From assembly GCA_030148985.1 (NCBI GenBank), contig JASBSJ010000004.1, positions 1-64,000 on the forward strand: a stretch of 64,000 nt of DNA, in the 5' to 3' direction. The stretch is from Sphingopyxis sp. (GTDB lineage: Bacteria > Pseudomonadota > Alphaproteobacteria > Sphingomonadales > Sphingomonadaceae). Both the position numbers and the translations under genes were made by a program. Under the pieces are notes generated by a model. It ran no database searches, was not told the DNA's origin, and saw only the letters and a list, made by a program, of their open reading frames with translations. Numbering within the stretch: position 1 is the stretch's first letter; each line of letters opens with the position of its first letter. Shown one piece after another: positions 50,294 through 58,121 of this stretch.

Positions 50294-51097
50294 TCAAAAC
50301 GCCGGATCGTTCGCCGGATCGTCGTCGATTGGCGTCACGACTTCGTGGATCCCGCATTCGGTCTTGTCCCACCCGCGCCAGCGGCCCGAGCGCGGATCTT
50401 CGCCGGGCTTCACCTTCGACGTGCAGGGAGAACAGCCGATCGAGGGGTAACCTTCGGCCTCCAGAGGGTGCCGCGGCAAATCGTGCGCTTTGAAATATTC
50501 GTCCAGCATCTCGCGCGTCCAGTTGGCGAGCGGGTTGAACTTCAGGCGGCCGGTGTTGCCGTCGAGTTCGAAGCGCGGCAGACCCTGCCGCGTCGCCGAC
50601 TGGAAGCCCTTGCGGCCGGTGATCGAGGTGTCGAAGTCGGCCAGCGCTTTTTCGAGGGGCTTCACCTTGCGGATTTCGCAGCAGCCATCGGGGTCGTACG
50701 ACCAGCGCAATTCGGTCGCGTCCTTCTGCGCCAGATCGTCGGGGTCGGGAGTCAGGTTGACGATGTTGAGCCTCAGCTTGGCCGCCAGTTCGTCGCGATA
50801 GGCGAGCGTTTCGGGGAAATGCTTGCCGGTGTCGAGGAACAGCACCGGCATATCGGGTGCCACGCGGCTGACGAGGTGCAGCAGCACCGCGCTTTCGGCG
50901 CCAAAGCTCGATACGATTGCGGTTTCGCCGAGCAATCCGGCACCGATCACGCTCGCGACGACCTCCGCAGCGTCCTGACCGCGGAAGAGATTGTTGAGGC
51001 GGATGACGTCGGCTTGCGTGAAACGCGGCGCGACGTCGATGCGATCGCGGGTGCGGTCTTCGCCGGCTTTCGGGAGAGAGTGTTTCACGTCAACCAT
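50294..51097 (-). CDS. cysH: Phosphoadenylyl/adenylyl-sulfate reductase
   Basis: A 267-residue enzyme that reduces PAPS or APS to sulfite in assimilatory sulfate reduction. SSFGAESAVLLHLVSRVAPDMPVLFLDTGKHFPET is the nucleotide loop. Paired cysteines in DGCCEIRKVKPLEKAL and SIGCSPCTSKV are those that bind a [4Fe-4S] cluster in APS-using enzymes; the catalytic cysteine is in ECGIHEV near the end. The cluster cysteines favour APS as substrate. It overlaps the DUF934 gene by 8 bp, last of the cys operon. Confidence 0.93.
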   Translation of the reverse strand: MVDVKHSLPKAGEDRTRDRIDVAPRFTQADVIRLNNLFRGQDAAEVVASVIGAGLLGETAIVSSFGAESAVLLHLVSRVAPDMPVLFLDTGKHFPETLAYRDELAAKLRLNIVNLTPDPDDLAQKDATELRWSYDPDGCCEIRKVKPLEKALADFDTSITGRKGFQSATRQGLPRFELDGNTGRLKFNPLANWTREMLDEYFKAHDLPRHPLEAEGYPSIGCSPCTSKVKPGEDPRSGRWRGWDKTECGIHEVVTPIDDDPANDPAF

Positions 51098-51503
51098 GCC
51101 TCAATTTCCATATCGGTACCGCGCCGTCCGCGGCGGTCTGATAATGTTCGGGCCAGCGCGTCAGCGCCGCCTCGACATCGGCGGGATTGAGCGATTTTTC
51201 GGGAGCAAAGCTGTCGAAGCCGCAGCGCTTCATATAGGCGATCTGATCGACGAGAACGTCGCCCTGCGCGCGCAGCTCGCCCGTGAAGCCCGCCTCGCGA
51301 AGGATGCGCGCCGACGAATAGCCGCGGCCGTCGCGGAATTTCGGGAAAGCGACCTCGATCAGCTTGAGCCGGTCGAGATAAGGGATCAGCGCCCGCGCAT
51401 CCTCGTCGGATTCGAGCCGCACCGCGGTCGCGTTCGACTGTTCGAGGAAGGCGTCGAGCGTGACGCACGGCTCTTCGCCGTCGCTGTGCAGATGTTCAAC
51501 CAT
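51090..51503 (-). CDS. DUF934 family protein of the sulfite reduction operon
   Basis: A 137-residue DUF934 protein. LIEVAFPKFRDGRGYSSARILREAGFTGELRAQGD and VLVDQIAYMKRCGFDSFA are the family's conserved blocks. DUF934 genes sit almost always beside cysI/cysH in proteobacteria and are thought to assist sulfite reductase, but the role is unproven. It starts at the ATG at 51503, overlapping the cysI stop by 8 bp. Confidence 0.9.
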   Translation of the reverse strand: MVEHLHSDGEEPCVTLDAFLEQSNATAVRLESDEDARALIPYLDRLKLIEVAFPKFRDGRGYSSARILREAGFTGELRAQGDVLVDQIAYMKRCGFDSFAPEKSLNPADVEAALTRWPEHYQTAADGAVPIWKLRHG

Positions 51504-53127
51504 AGATCGCCTCCTTGAACGGGGCCATGCCGACGCGGCGGAAGGTGTCGACGAAACGCTCGCTATCGGTTCGTTCGGCAAGATATTTGTCCGTGACCCG
51601 CTCGATCGCGTCGACGATGCCGTCCTCGTCGAAACCGGGGCCGGTGATCGTGCCGAGCGACACATCCTCGGCGCCCGATCCGCCAAGCAAAAGCTGGTAA
51701 TTCTCGGTGCCTTTGCGATCGACGCCCAAAATGCCGATGTGGCCGGCGTGATGATGGCCGCAGGCGTTGATGCAGCCCGAAATCTTGAGCTTGAGTTCGC
51801 CCAGTTCCTTCTGGCGGCCAAGGTCCGAAAAGCGCTCCGCGATCTTCTGCGCGACGGGGATCGAACGCGCATTGGCAAGGCTGCAATAATCGAGGCCGGG
51901 GCAGGCAATGATGTCGCTGATCAGGTCGAGGTTTGGCGTCGCAAGCCCCGCTTCGTCGAGCTTTTGCCAGATGGCGTAAAGATCGGCCTTGCGGACGTGC
52001 GGCAGCACGATGTTCTGCGCATGGGTGACGCGAAGTTCGTCGTGGCTGTACGTCTCGGCAAGGTCGGCCATCAGGTCGATCTGCGCCGAGCTGGCGTCGC
52101 CGGGGATGCCGCCGACGGGTTTCAGGCTGATGTTGACGATCGCATGGCCCGGCACCTTGTGCGCGGCGACATTCTGGTCGACCCAGACCGCGAAATCGGG
52201 ATCGCTGCGGTCGATTTCATCCGGAGCCAATGCGTCGAGCGGCGGCATCGCGAACTGCGCCGCGATGCGGTCGAACTCGGCCTTCGGCGGGTCGATGCCG
52301 AGCGACTTCACATGCGCAAATTCTTCCTCGACCTGGCGGCGATATTCGTCCGCGCCGAGTTCGTGGATCAATATCTTGATCCGCGCCTTGTAGATATTGT
52401 CGCGGCGGCCATAGCGGTTGTAAACGCGCAGGCACGCCTCGGCGTAGCTCAAGAGATCGTCCAGCGGCACGAAATCCTTGATCAGCGGCGCGATCATCGG
52501 GGTGCGGCCCATGCCGCCGCCCACGTAAAAGGCGGCGCCGTGCTGCCCATCCTTCTCGACGATCTGGATGCCGATGTCGTGCAAACGCATCGCGGCGCGA
52601 TCCTCGTCGGCGGCGATCACAGCGATTTTAAATTTGCGCGGCAAATAGCTGAATTCGGGGTGAAAGCTCGACCATTGGCGCAGAAGCTCGGCCCAAGGCC
52701 GCGGATCGGTGATCTCGTCGGCGGCGGCACCGGCCCACTGATCCGAGCTGATGTTGCGGATGCAATTGCCGCTGGTCTGGATCGCGTGCATTTCGACCGA
52801 CGCCAGATCCTCGAGGATCGCGGGCGCGTCCTCCAGCTTGATCCAGTTATACTGGATATTCTGGCGCGTGGTGAAATGGCCGTAGTCGCGGTCATATTTG
52901 CGCGCGATGTGCGCCAGCATCCGCATCTGCCGGCTGTCGAGCGTCCCATAGGGCACCGCGACGCGGAGCATATAGGCGTGAAGCTGAAGATAGAGGCCGT
53001 TCATCAGCCGCAGCGGCTTGAACTGGTCCTCGGTGATCTCGCCCGCGAGGCGGCGCTTCACCTGGTCCGAAAATTCGGCAACGCGGGCAGCGACCATCGC
53101 ATGGTCATATTCGTCATATTTATACAT
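51496..53127 (-). CDS. cysI: Sulfite (nitrite/sulfite) reductase hemoprotein
   Basis: A 543-residue siroheme/[4Fe-4S] reductase that takes sulfite to sulfide. DYGHFTTRQNIQYNWIKLEDAP and the two half repeats of the NiR/SiR fold are visible. The iron-sulfur/siroheme cysteines are in ACPGLDYCSLANA and SGCINACGHHHAGH. The length and start fit the single-chain ferredoxin-type reductases found in alphaproteobacteria. It is the central gene of the operon cobA-DUF2849-cysI-DUF934-cysH; the ATG follows the DUF2849 stop by 1 bp. Confidence 0.94.
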   Translation of the reverse strand: MYKYDEYDHAMVAARVAEFSDQVKRRLAGEITEDQFKPLRLMNGLYLQLHAYMLRVAVPYGTLDSRQMRMLAHIARKYDRDYGHFTTRQNIQYNWIKLEDAPAILEDLASVEMHAIQTSGNCIRNISSDQWAGAAADEITDPRPWAELLRQWSSFHPEFSYLPRKFKIAVIAADEDRAAMRLHDIGIQIVEKDGQHGAAFYVGGGMGRTPMIAPLIKDFVPLDDLLSYAEACLRVYNRYGRRDNIYKARIKILIHELGADEYRRQVEEEFAHVKSLGIDPPKAEFDRIAAQFAMPPLDALAPDEIDRSDPDFAVWVDQNVAAHKVPGHAIVNISLKPVGGIPGDASSAQIDLMADLAETYSHDELRVTHAQNIVLPHVRKADLYAIWQKLDEAGLATPNLDLISDIIACPGLDYCSLANARSIPVAQKIAERFSDLGRQKELGELKLKISGCINACGHHHAGHIGILGVDRKGTENYQLLLGGSGAEDVSLGTITGPGFDEDGIVDAIERVTDKYLAERTDSERFVDTFRRVGMAPFKEAIYG

Positions 53128-53128
53128 G

Positions 53129-53425
53129 TCAGATCACCCAGTCGCCGGCCGCGGGATCGGCGGGTTTCAGTGTCAGGTCGGGGCGCACCGTCGGTCCCAA
53201 GGCACGGATACGGTCCTTGATATGCGCGGGGCGCGGGCCGTCTGCGGTCATTTCGCCGCTGATGATATAAGGCGCGTTGACGCGGCGCGCGGCTTCCTCG
53301 ACGGCGAGGATCGCCTCGCCATGTTCGCCGACATCGGCGGCGTCCTCGATATGGATCGACCAGTCGCTGCCGGTCCACCAGGTGACGAATCCGGTTTTCA
53401 GATCGTTGCCCGTGAGCAATTTCAT
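53129..53425 (-). CDS. DUF2849 family protein
   Basis: A 98-residue small protein. LTGNDLKTGFVTWWTGSDWS and AILAVEEAARRVNAPYIISG plus the ending GPTVRPDLTLKP identify DUF2849, a family restricted in practice to siroheme/sulfite reductase operons of alphaproteobacteria. Its exact function is unknown. The start at 53425 overlaps the end of the SUMT gene as ATGA. Confidence 0.88.
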   Translation of the reverse strand: MKLLTGNDLKTGFVTWWTGSDWSIHIEDAADVGEHGEAILAVEEAARRVNAPYIISGEMTADGPRPAHIKDRIRALGPTVRPDLTLKPADPAAGDWVI

Positions 53426-54210
53426 GTGAAGTCCCTTATTTGAGCGGCGACGCCGGGCGCGCCAAGGCAGTCGAGCGCGTCGGCGCGCGCGGCGACCTTG
53501 CCGACGATGATGAGCGCGGGGCTTTGCACCTGTTCGCGCGCGACAAGGTCGCCGAGGTCGGTGAGCAGCGTGCGCAGGACACGCGCATCTTTGGTGGTGC
53601 CGCGCTCGATCACGGCAACGGGCAGGTCGGGCGAAACGCCGTCCGCGATCAGCTTGTCGGCGATCGCACTGGCGGTCGCGAGTCCCATATAGATGACCAG
53701 CGTACGGCCATGGCCTGCAAGCCCCGACCAGTCCTGATCGGTCAGATCCTTGCACTGGCCCGCGACGAAGCTGACCGCGCTCGCGTCTTCGCGGTGGGTG
53801 AGGGGGAGGCCCGCCTGCGCCGCGCAGCCCGCGGCGGCGGTGATGCCGGGAACGACTTCGACTGCGACGCCCGCTTCGCGTGCGGCGTTGAGTTCCTCGC
53901 CGCCGCGGCCGAAGATGAACGGATCGCCGCCTTTCAGGCGCACGACCTGCTTTCCGGCCAGCGTTTCATTGACGAGCAGTTCGTTGATGAGATCCTGCTT
54001 CATCGTGTGGCGGCTGCGCTGCTTGGCGACGCTGATCCGTTCGACATGCGGCGGGATCAGCGCAAGCACGCCTTCGCCGACGAGACCGTCGTGGACCACA
54101 AGGTCCGCGCTTTCGAGCAGCCGCGCGGCGCGCAGCGTCAGCAGGTCGGGATCGCCGGGGCCGGCGCCGACGAGCCACAGCTTGCCCGCAGGGATGAGAG
54201 ACTTTTCCAT
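53422..54210 (-). CDS. cobA: Uroporphyrinogen-III C-methyltransferase
   Basis: A 262-residue SUMT enzyme that adds two methyl groups to uroporphyrinogen III to give precorrin-2, the precursor of siroheme (and cobalamin). VGAGPGDPDLLTLRAARLLE, VRLKGGDPFIFGRGGEE, VVPGITAAAGCAAQAGLPLTHRE and VIYMGLATA are diagnostic. The operon context (sulfite reductase needs siroheme) suggests the siroheme branch. It is first in the cys operon; no dehydrogenase/ferrochelatase domain is attached. Confidence 0.93.
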   Translation of the reverse strand: MEKSLIPAGKLWLVGAGPGDPDLLTLRAARLLESADLVVHDGLVGEGVLALIPPHVERISVAKQRSRHTMKQDLINELLVNETLAGKQVVRLKGGDPFIFGRGGEELNAAREAGVAVEVVPGITAAAGCAAQAGLPLTHREDASAVSFVAGQCKDLTDQDWSGLAGHGRTLVIYMGLATASAIADKLIADGVSPDLPVAVIERGTTKDARVLRTLLTDLGDLVAREQVQSPALIIVGKVAARADALDCLGAPGVAAQIRDFT

Positions 54211-54290
54211 GCTGGGGAAGATGGTTCACGCACCCCGAAAGCGCAAAGCAGGCTTTGTTGACGGGGGTGTAGGTAAAATTGCCCCCACTT

Positions 54291-54363
54291 CGTCACCCCG
54301 GACTTGATCCGGGGTCCATCACTTCGCCGCTGAAATGGACCCCGGATCAAGTCCGGGGTGACG
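54291..54363. repeat. Perfect 28-bp palindromic intergenic repeat (CACCCCGGACTTGATCC family)
   Basis: Perfect inverted arms of 28 bases start CGTCACCCCGGACTTG and end CAAGTCCGGGGTGACG with a 17-base loop. It is the only copy of this family in the window. It lies between the cys operon promoter and the downstream end of astD. Confidence 0.9.
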
Positions 54364-54371
54364 AGGATTTG

Positions 54372-55817
54372 TCAGAGATATTTCTTTGTCACCAATTGCG
54401 ACCCCTCGGGGTCACGCAAACCCACCCCGATTGAGGCTCGCATTGCGTCGCTTTCGGCGCTCGCGACCGGATAGGCGCAATAATCGGCGGCGTAGAAGGC
54501 GCTGGGGCGATGATTGCCCGACAGGCCGATCCCGCCGAACGGCGCCGCCGACGAAGCGCCGTTGGTCGGGCGATTCCAGTTGATCACCCCGGCGCGCGCA
54601 TTGGCCCAGAATTGGTCGTACAGCTGCGGGGTGCCGCCGACCAGCGCCGCCGACAGGCCGAATGCGGTGTTGTTCGCCTCGGCGATCGCCGCCTCGAACG
54701 TCTCGACGCGGATGACCTGGAGCAGCGGGCCGAACAATTCGACGTCGGGGCGCTCTGCCATCGCCGTGACGTCGATGATGCCGGGGGTCAGGAACGGGCG
54801 ACCCGCGACGGGGCGTGTCATGTGGCGGATGACCTGCCCGCCGTTCGACATCAGGACCAGGAAGCTTTCGGTCAGCGCGTCGGCCGCCTCATTGTCGATG
54901 ACCGGCCCCATATAGGGCGCGGGGTCGGCGTGCGGATGATCGACGATCAGCCGGTTCGCAAGCTCGCGCACTTCGTCGATCAGCGCGTCGGCCAGGCCGT
55001 CCTTGACGATCAGCCGCCGGGCGTTGCTGCATCGCTGCCCGGCGCTGAGGAAAGCCGACTGGACGATGATGATCGCGGCGGTGCGAAGGTCGGCGGTATC
55101 CCACGCGACGATCGGATTGTTGCCGCCCATTTCGAGCGCAAGCATCTTGCCCGGTTGCCCCGCGAACTGACGATTGAGCGCCAGTCCGGTGCGCGCCGAT
55201 CCGGTGAAGAGCAATCCGTGGATGCCGGGATGGCCGGCAAGCGCCTTGCCCGTATCCGGGCCGCCGGTGACGAGGCGCAACACTTCGGCCGGCACGCCCG
55301 CGCTGTGGAACAGTTCGACAAGTTTGGCGCCGACCGCCGGAGTCTTTTCGGACGGCTTGAAGACGACCGAATTGCCCGCGATCAGCGCGGGGACGATATG
55401 GCCGTTCGGCAAATGCGCCGGGAAATTATAGGGACCGAGCACCGCGAGCGTGCCATGCGGTTTGTGGCGCACCGCGCTCCGCAGGCCCATCGCGCCTTCG
55501 ATGCGGCGATTGGGGGTGCGTTCGGCATAGGCCTTGACCGAAATATCGACCTTGTTCGCGACCGATTCGACCTCGGTGCGTGCTTCCCAGAGCGGCTTGC
55601 CGGTCTCGCGCGCGATCAGGTCGGCGAGCGCCTCGCCCTCCGCCTTCACCCGGTCGGCAAAGCGGCGCAGCGTTTCGGTGCGGAACGTGACGGGCTTCGC
55701 CGCCCATTCGGGCCAGGCGCGCCGCGCCATCTCGACCTCTGCGTCGATGTCGCTCACCGTGCCGCGCCAAAGCTGTTCGCCGGTGGCGGGTTCGAAGGAA
55801 AGCAGCTCTTCGCTCAT
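54372..55817 (-). CDS. astD: Succinylglutamate-semialdehyde dehydrogenase
   Basis: A 481-residue NAD-dependent aldehyde dehydrogenase. LGPYNFPAHLPNGHIVPALIAGNSVVFKPSE, ALEMGGNNP and the catalytic cysteine in SAGQRCSNARRL are AstD hallmarks; NWNRPTNGASSAAPFGGIGLSGNHRPSAFYAADY near the end is typical of this subfamily. It oxidises N-succinylglutamate semialdehyde in the AST arginine pathway. No other ast genes are in the window. The start at 55817 lies in a long open frame; the upstream part is shadow of the hydrolase. Confidence 0.93.
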   Translation of the reverse strand: MSEELLSFEPATGEQLWRGTVSDIDAEVEMARRAWPEWAAKPVTFRTETLRRFADRVKAEGEALADLIARETGKPLWEARTEVESVANKVDISVKAYAERTPNRRIEGAMGLRSAVRHKPHGTLAVLGPYNFPAHLPNGHIVPALIAGNSVVFKPSEKTPAVGAKLVELFHSAGVPAEVLRLVTGGPDTGKALAGHPGIHGLLFTGSARTGLALNRQFAGQPGKMLALEMGGNNPIVAWDTADLRTAAIIIVQSAFLSAGQRCSNARRLIVKDGLADALIDEVRELANRLIVDHPHADPAPYMGPVIDNEAADALTESFLVLMSNGGQVIRHMTRPVAGRPFLTPGIIDVTAMAERPDVELFGPLLQVIRVETFEAAIAEANNTAFGLSAALVGGTPQLYDQFWANARAGVINWNRPTNGASSAAPFGGIGLSGNHRPSAFYAADYCAYPVASAESDAMRASIGVGLRDPEGSQLVTKKYL

Positions 55818-55970
55818 GGTCGTGCCGCTCTTATCGGCGAAAGCGCGCGGCGGCAACCGCGACGGCCGCTTTCGCGACGGATCGCTTGCACCTTCGGGCC
55901 GGGTTGGCGATAGACTTGCCGCGAATCCCGCGCGCCGTGCGAGCGGGGCGAAAATCCAAGGGGACAATCG

Positions 55971-56867
55971 ATTCTGGCCAGACAGGACAGCCGCCGCGAA
56001 TGGGCCGACCATTTTTGGTGGTCGCACGACGGCGTCCGGCTGCACGCGCGCGTCTATCCGGGGCCTGCGGGGAGCGAGGGCGCGCCGCCGATCCTGTGTA
56101 TGCCGGGCCTCGCGCGGAACGCCCGCGATTTCGAGGATCTGGCACCGCATGTCGCGCAGCAACGCAAGGTCATCGTGGTAGAGTTCCGCGGCCGCGGCGA
56201 AAGCGCCTACGCCAAAGACCCCATGACCTATGTTCCGCTCACCTATGTCCAGGATGTCGTGGCCTTGCTCGACGATCTGGGCATATCGCGCTTCGTGGCG
56301 ATCGGCACCTCGCTCGGCGGGCTTGTGTCGATGCTGATGGCGGCAAGCCTGCCGGGACGGATCGTCGGCGCGGTGCTCAACGACGTCGGGCCCGAATTGC
56401 AGGCCGCGGGGCTGGAGCGCATCCGCGACTATATCGGCGCCGGCGGCAGCCAGCCGACGTGGATTCACGCCGCGCGCGCCTTTGCCGACCTCAACGGCGC
56501 CATCTATCCCGATTATGGCATTCACGACTGGCTGCGGCTGACCAAGCGGACGCACAAGCTGACCCCCGAAGGGCGGATCGTCACCGATTACGACAAGCAG
56601 ATCGCGGCGCCGCTGCGCGTTCCCAACGGCGGCGACGCGGGCATCGACCTGTGGCCCGCCTATCGCGCGCTCTCCGGCATTCCGCTGCTGATCCTGCGCG
56701 GCGCGCTGTCGGACATATTGGCGCGCGGCGCGGCGGAAAAAATGGCCGCCGAACTGCCCGCCGCGCGCTTCGTCGAAGTGCCGGGGGTCGGCCACGCGCC
56801 GACGATGGACGAACCCGAAGCGCGCGCGGCGATCGACGCATGGGTAGCGGAACTGCCGCAAGCGTGA
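55971..56867 (+). CDS. Alpha/beta hydrolase with apparent non-ATG start
   Basis: An approximately 298-residue alpha/beta hydrolase. PILCMPGLARNARDFEDLAPH, VEFRGRGESAYA, the nucleophile elbow GTSLGGL, and histidine in VGHAPTMDEPEA form the catalytic frame. The family-typical N-terminus (EWADHFWWSHDGVRLHARVY) lies upstream of the first ATG (56100). The frame is open from 55914 but has no ATG, GTG or TTG before 56100. ATT at 55971 or CTG at 55974 follows AAGGGGA at 6 or 9 bases. A non-canonical start is likely. It overlaps the glycosyltransferase by 4 bp. Confidence 0.78.
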   Translation: MLARQDSRREWADHFWWSHDGVRLHARVYPGPAGSEGAPPILCMPGLARNARDFEDLAPHVAQQRKVIVVEFRGRGESAYAKDPMTYVPLTYVQDVVALLDDLGISRFVAIGTSLGGLVSMLMAASLPGRIVGAVLNDVGPELQAAGLERIRDYIGAGGSQPTWIHAARAFADLNGAIYPDYGIHDWLRLTKRTHKLTPEGRIVTDYDKQIAAPLRVPNGGDAGIDLWPAYRALSGIPLLILRGALSDILARGAAEKMAAELPAARFVEVPGVGHAPTMDEPEARAAIDAWVAELPQA

Positions 56868-58036
56868 GCGCTGCCCCGCCCGCGACGCGCTGGCCGATCC
56901 GCATCCTGCACCTTCACTCGAGCTTTTCGCTCGGCGGCAAGGAAGCGCGCGCGGTTCGCCTGATGAACCTGATGGAGGGCCGCGCGCATCACACGATCCT
57001 GTCGGCAATGCCCGATGCGCTGGGCGCCCGCGAGGCGATCGACCCCGCCATTGCCGTCGATTTTCCGCAGGATGCACCGCCGCTCCATGGCAAGCCGGGG
57101 CAAATGCGCTACCGCGCGCTTGCGCGGTATATGCGCGGTTTCGACCTGGTGCTCAGCTATAATTGGGGCGCGATGGACGGGGTGATGGCGCATCGGTTGT
57201 TTGCGCCGCTTATGCGCCTGCCGCCGCTGATCCATCACGAGGACGGCTTCAACGAGGATGAAAGCGTCGGGCGCAACTGGAAACGCAACATGTTCAGGCG
57301 CCTTGCGCTGCCGACCGCTCGGGCGCTCGTCGTGCCGTCGACGCTGCTCGAACGGATCGCGGCGGACGAATGGGGCGCGGGCGAACGGACGGTGATGATC
57401 CGCAACGGGATCGACACGGCATCCTATCAGGCCCCGCCATCGGTTACGATTCCGGGGCTGGAACGTCGGCCGGGCGAGGTGGTGATCGGGACCGTCGCCG
57501 GGCTGCGCAAGGTCAAGGATCTGCCGCGGCTGGTGCGCGCGGTGGCGACGCTGCCCTCCAATGTCCGGCTGGCGATCGTTGGCGAGGGGCCGGAACGCGA
57601 CGCCATCAAGGCCGAAGCCGCATCGTGCGGCATGGCCGACCGCCTCGTCATGCCCGGCTTCATGGCTGAGCCTGCGCGCTGGATCGGGCATTTCGACCTG
57701 CTGGCTCTCTCGTCGCTCAGCGAACAGGCGCCGATCGCAGTGATCGAGGCAATGGCGGCAGGCCTGCCGGTGGTCAGCCCCGACGGCGGCGACGTCGCCG
57801 CGATGCTGTCCGACGCGAACCGGCCCTATGTCGCCGCCGACGAGGCAGGTTTCCGCGCAGCGCTTGCGCAATTGGCGGGACAGGCGGCGCTCCGCGCGGA
57901 CGTCGGCGCCGCCAACCGGCGCGCCGCGGCGGCGCAGTTCGACGAATCCGATATGGTCGGGGCCTATGAAAAGCTCTATGCTCGCGCCCTTCAAGGCTAT
58001 GGGCCGTTCAGCGGCGGATGGATCGGCTGCGATTGA
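56864..58036 (+). CDS. Glycosyltransferase family 4 protein
   Basis: A 390-residue GT-B enzyme. RILHLHSSFSLGGKEARAVRLMN is the acceptor-side N-terminal strand; RNGIDTASY, VVIGTVAGLRKVKDLPRLVRAV and the donor-site helix QAPIAVIEAMAAGLPVVSPDGGDV (with the E-x7-E type pair) are GT4 motifs. It would transfer a nucleotide-activated sugar in envelope polysaccharide or glycolipid assembly; sugar and acceptor are unknown. The GTG start at 56864 overlaps the hydrolase stop as GTGA. Confidence 0.86.
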   Translation: MSAAPPATRWPIRILHLHSSFSLGGKEARAVRLMNLMEGRAHHTILSAMPDALGAREAIDPAIAVDFPQDAPPLHGKPGQMRYRALARYMRGFDLVLSYNWGAMDGVMAHRLFAPLMRLPPLIHHEDGFNEDESVGRNWKRNMFRRLALPTARALVVPSTLLERIAADEWGAGERTVMIRNGIDTASYQAPPSVTIPGLERRPGEVVIGTVAGLRKVKDLPRLVRAVATLPSNVRLAIVGEGPERDAIKAEAASCGMADRLVMPGFMAEPARWIGHFDLLALSSLSEQAPIAVIEAMAAGLPVVSPDGGDVAAMLSDANRPYVAADEAGFRAALAQLAGQAALRADVGAANRRAAAAQFDESDMVGAYEKLYARALQGYGPFSGGWIGCD

Positions 58037-58121
58037 CAAGCGGGCCGAATTTCCGCTTACGCAAGCGGTAACGGGGAGCCGGTTCGCGCTCGCGCGCCGG
58101 CGGAGAGAGAGAAGGTTTAGC

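Noticed and set aside
54372-57077. 901-codon minus-strand frame containing astD
   Set aside because: Only the part from 55817 down has AstD motifs; the rest is antisense of the alpha/beta hydrolase and glycosyltransferase.
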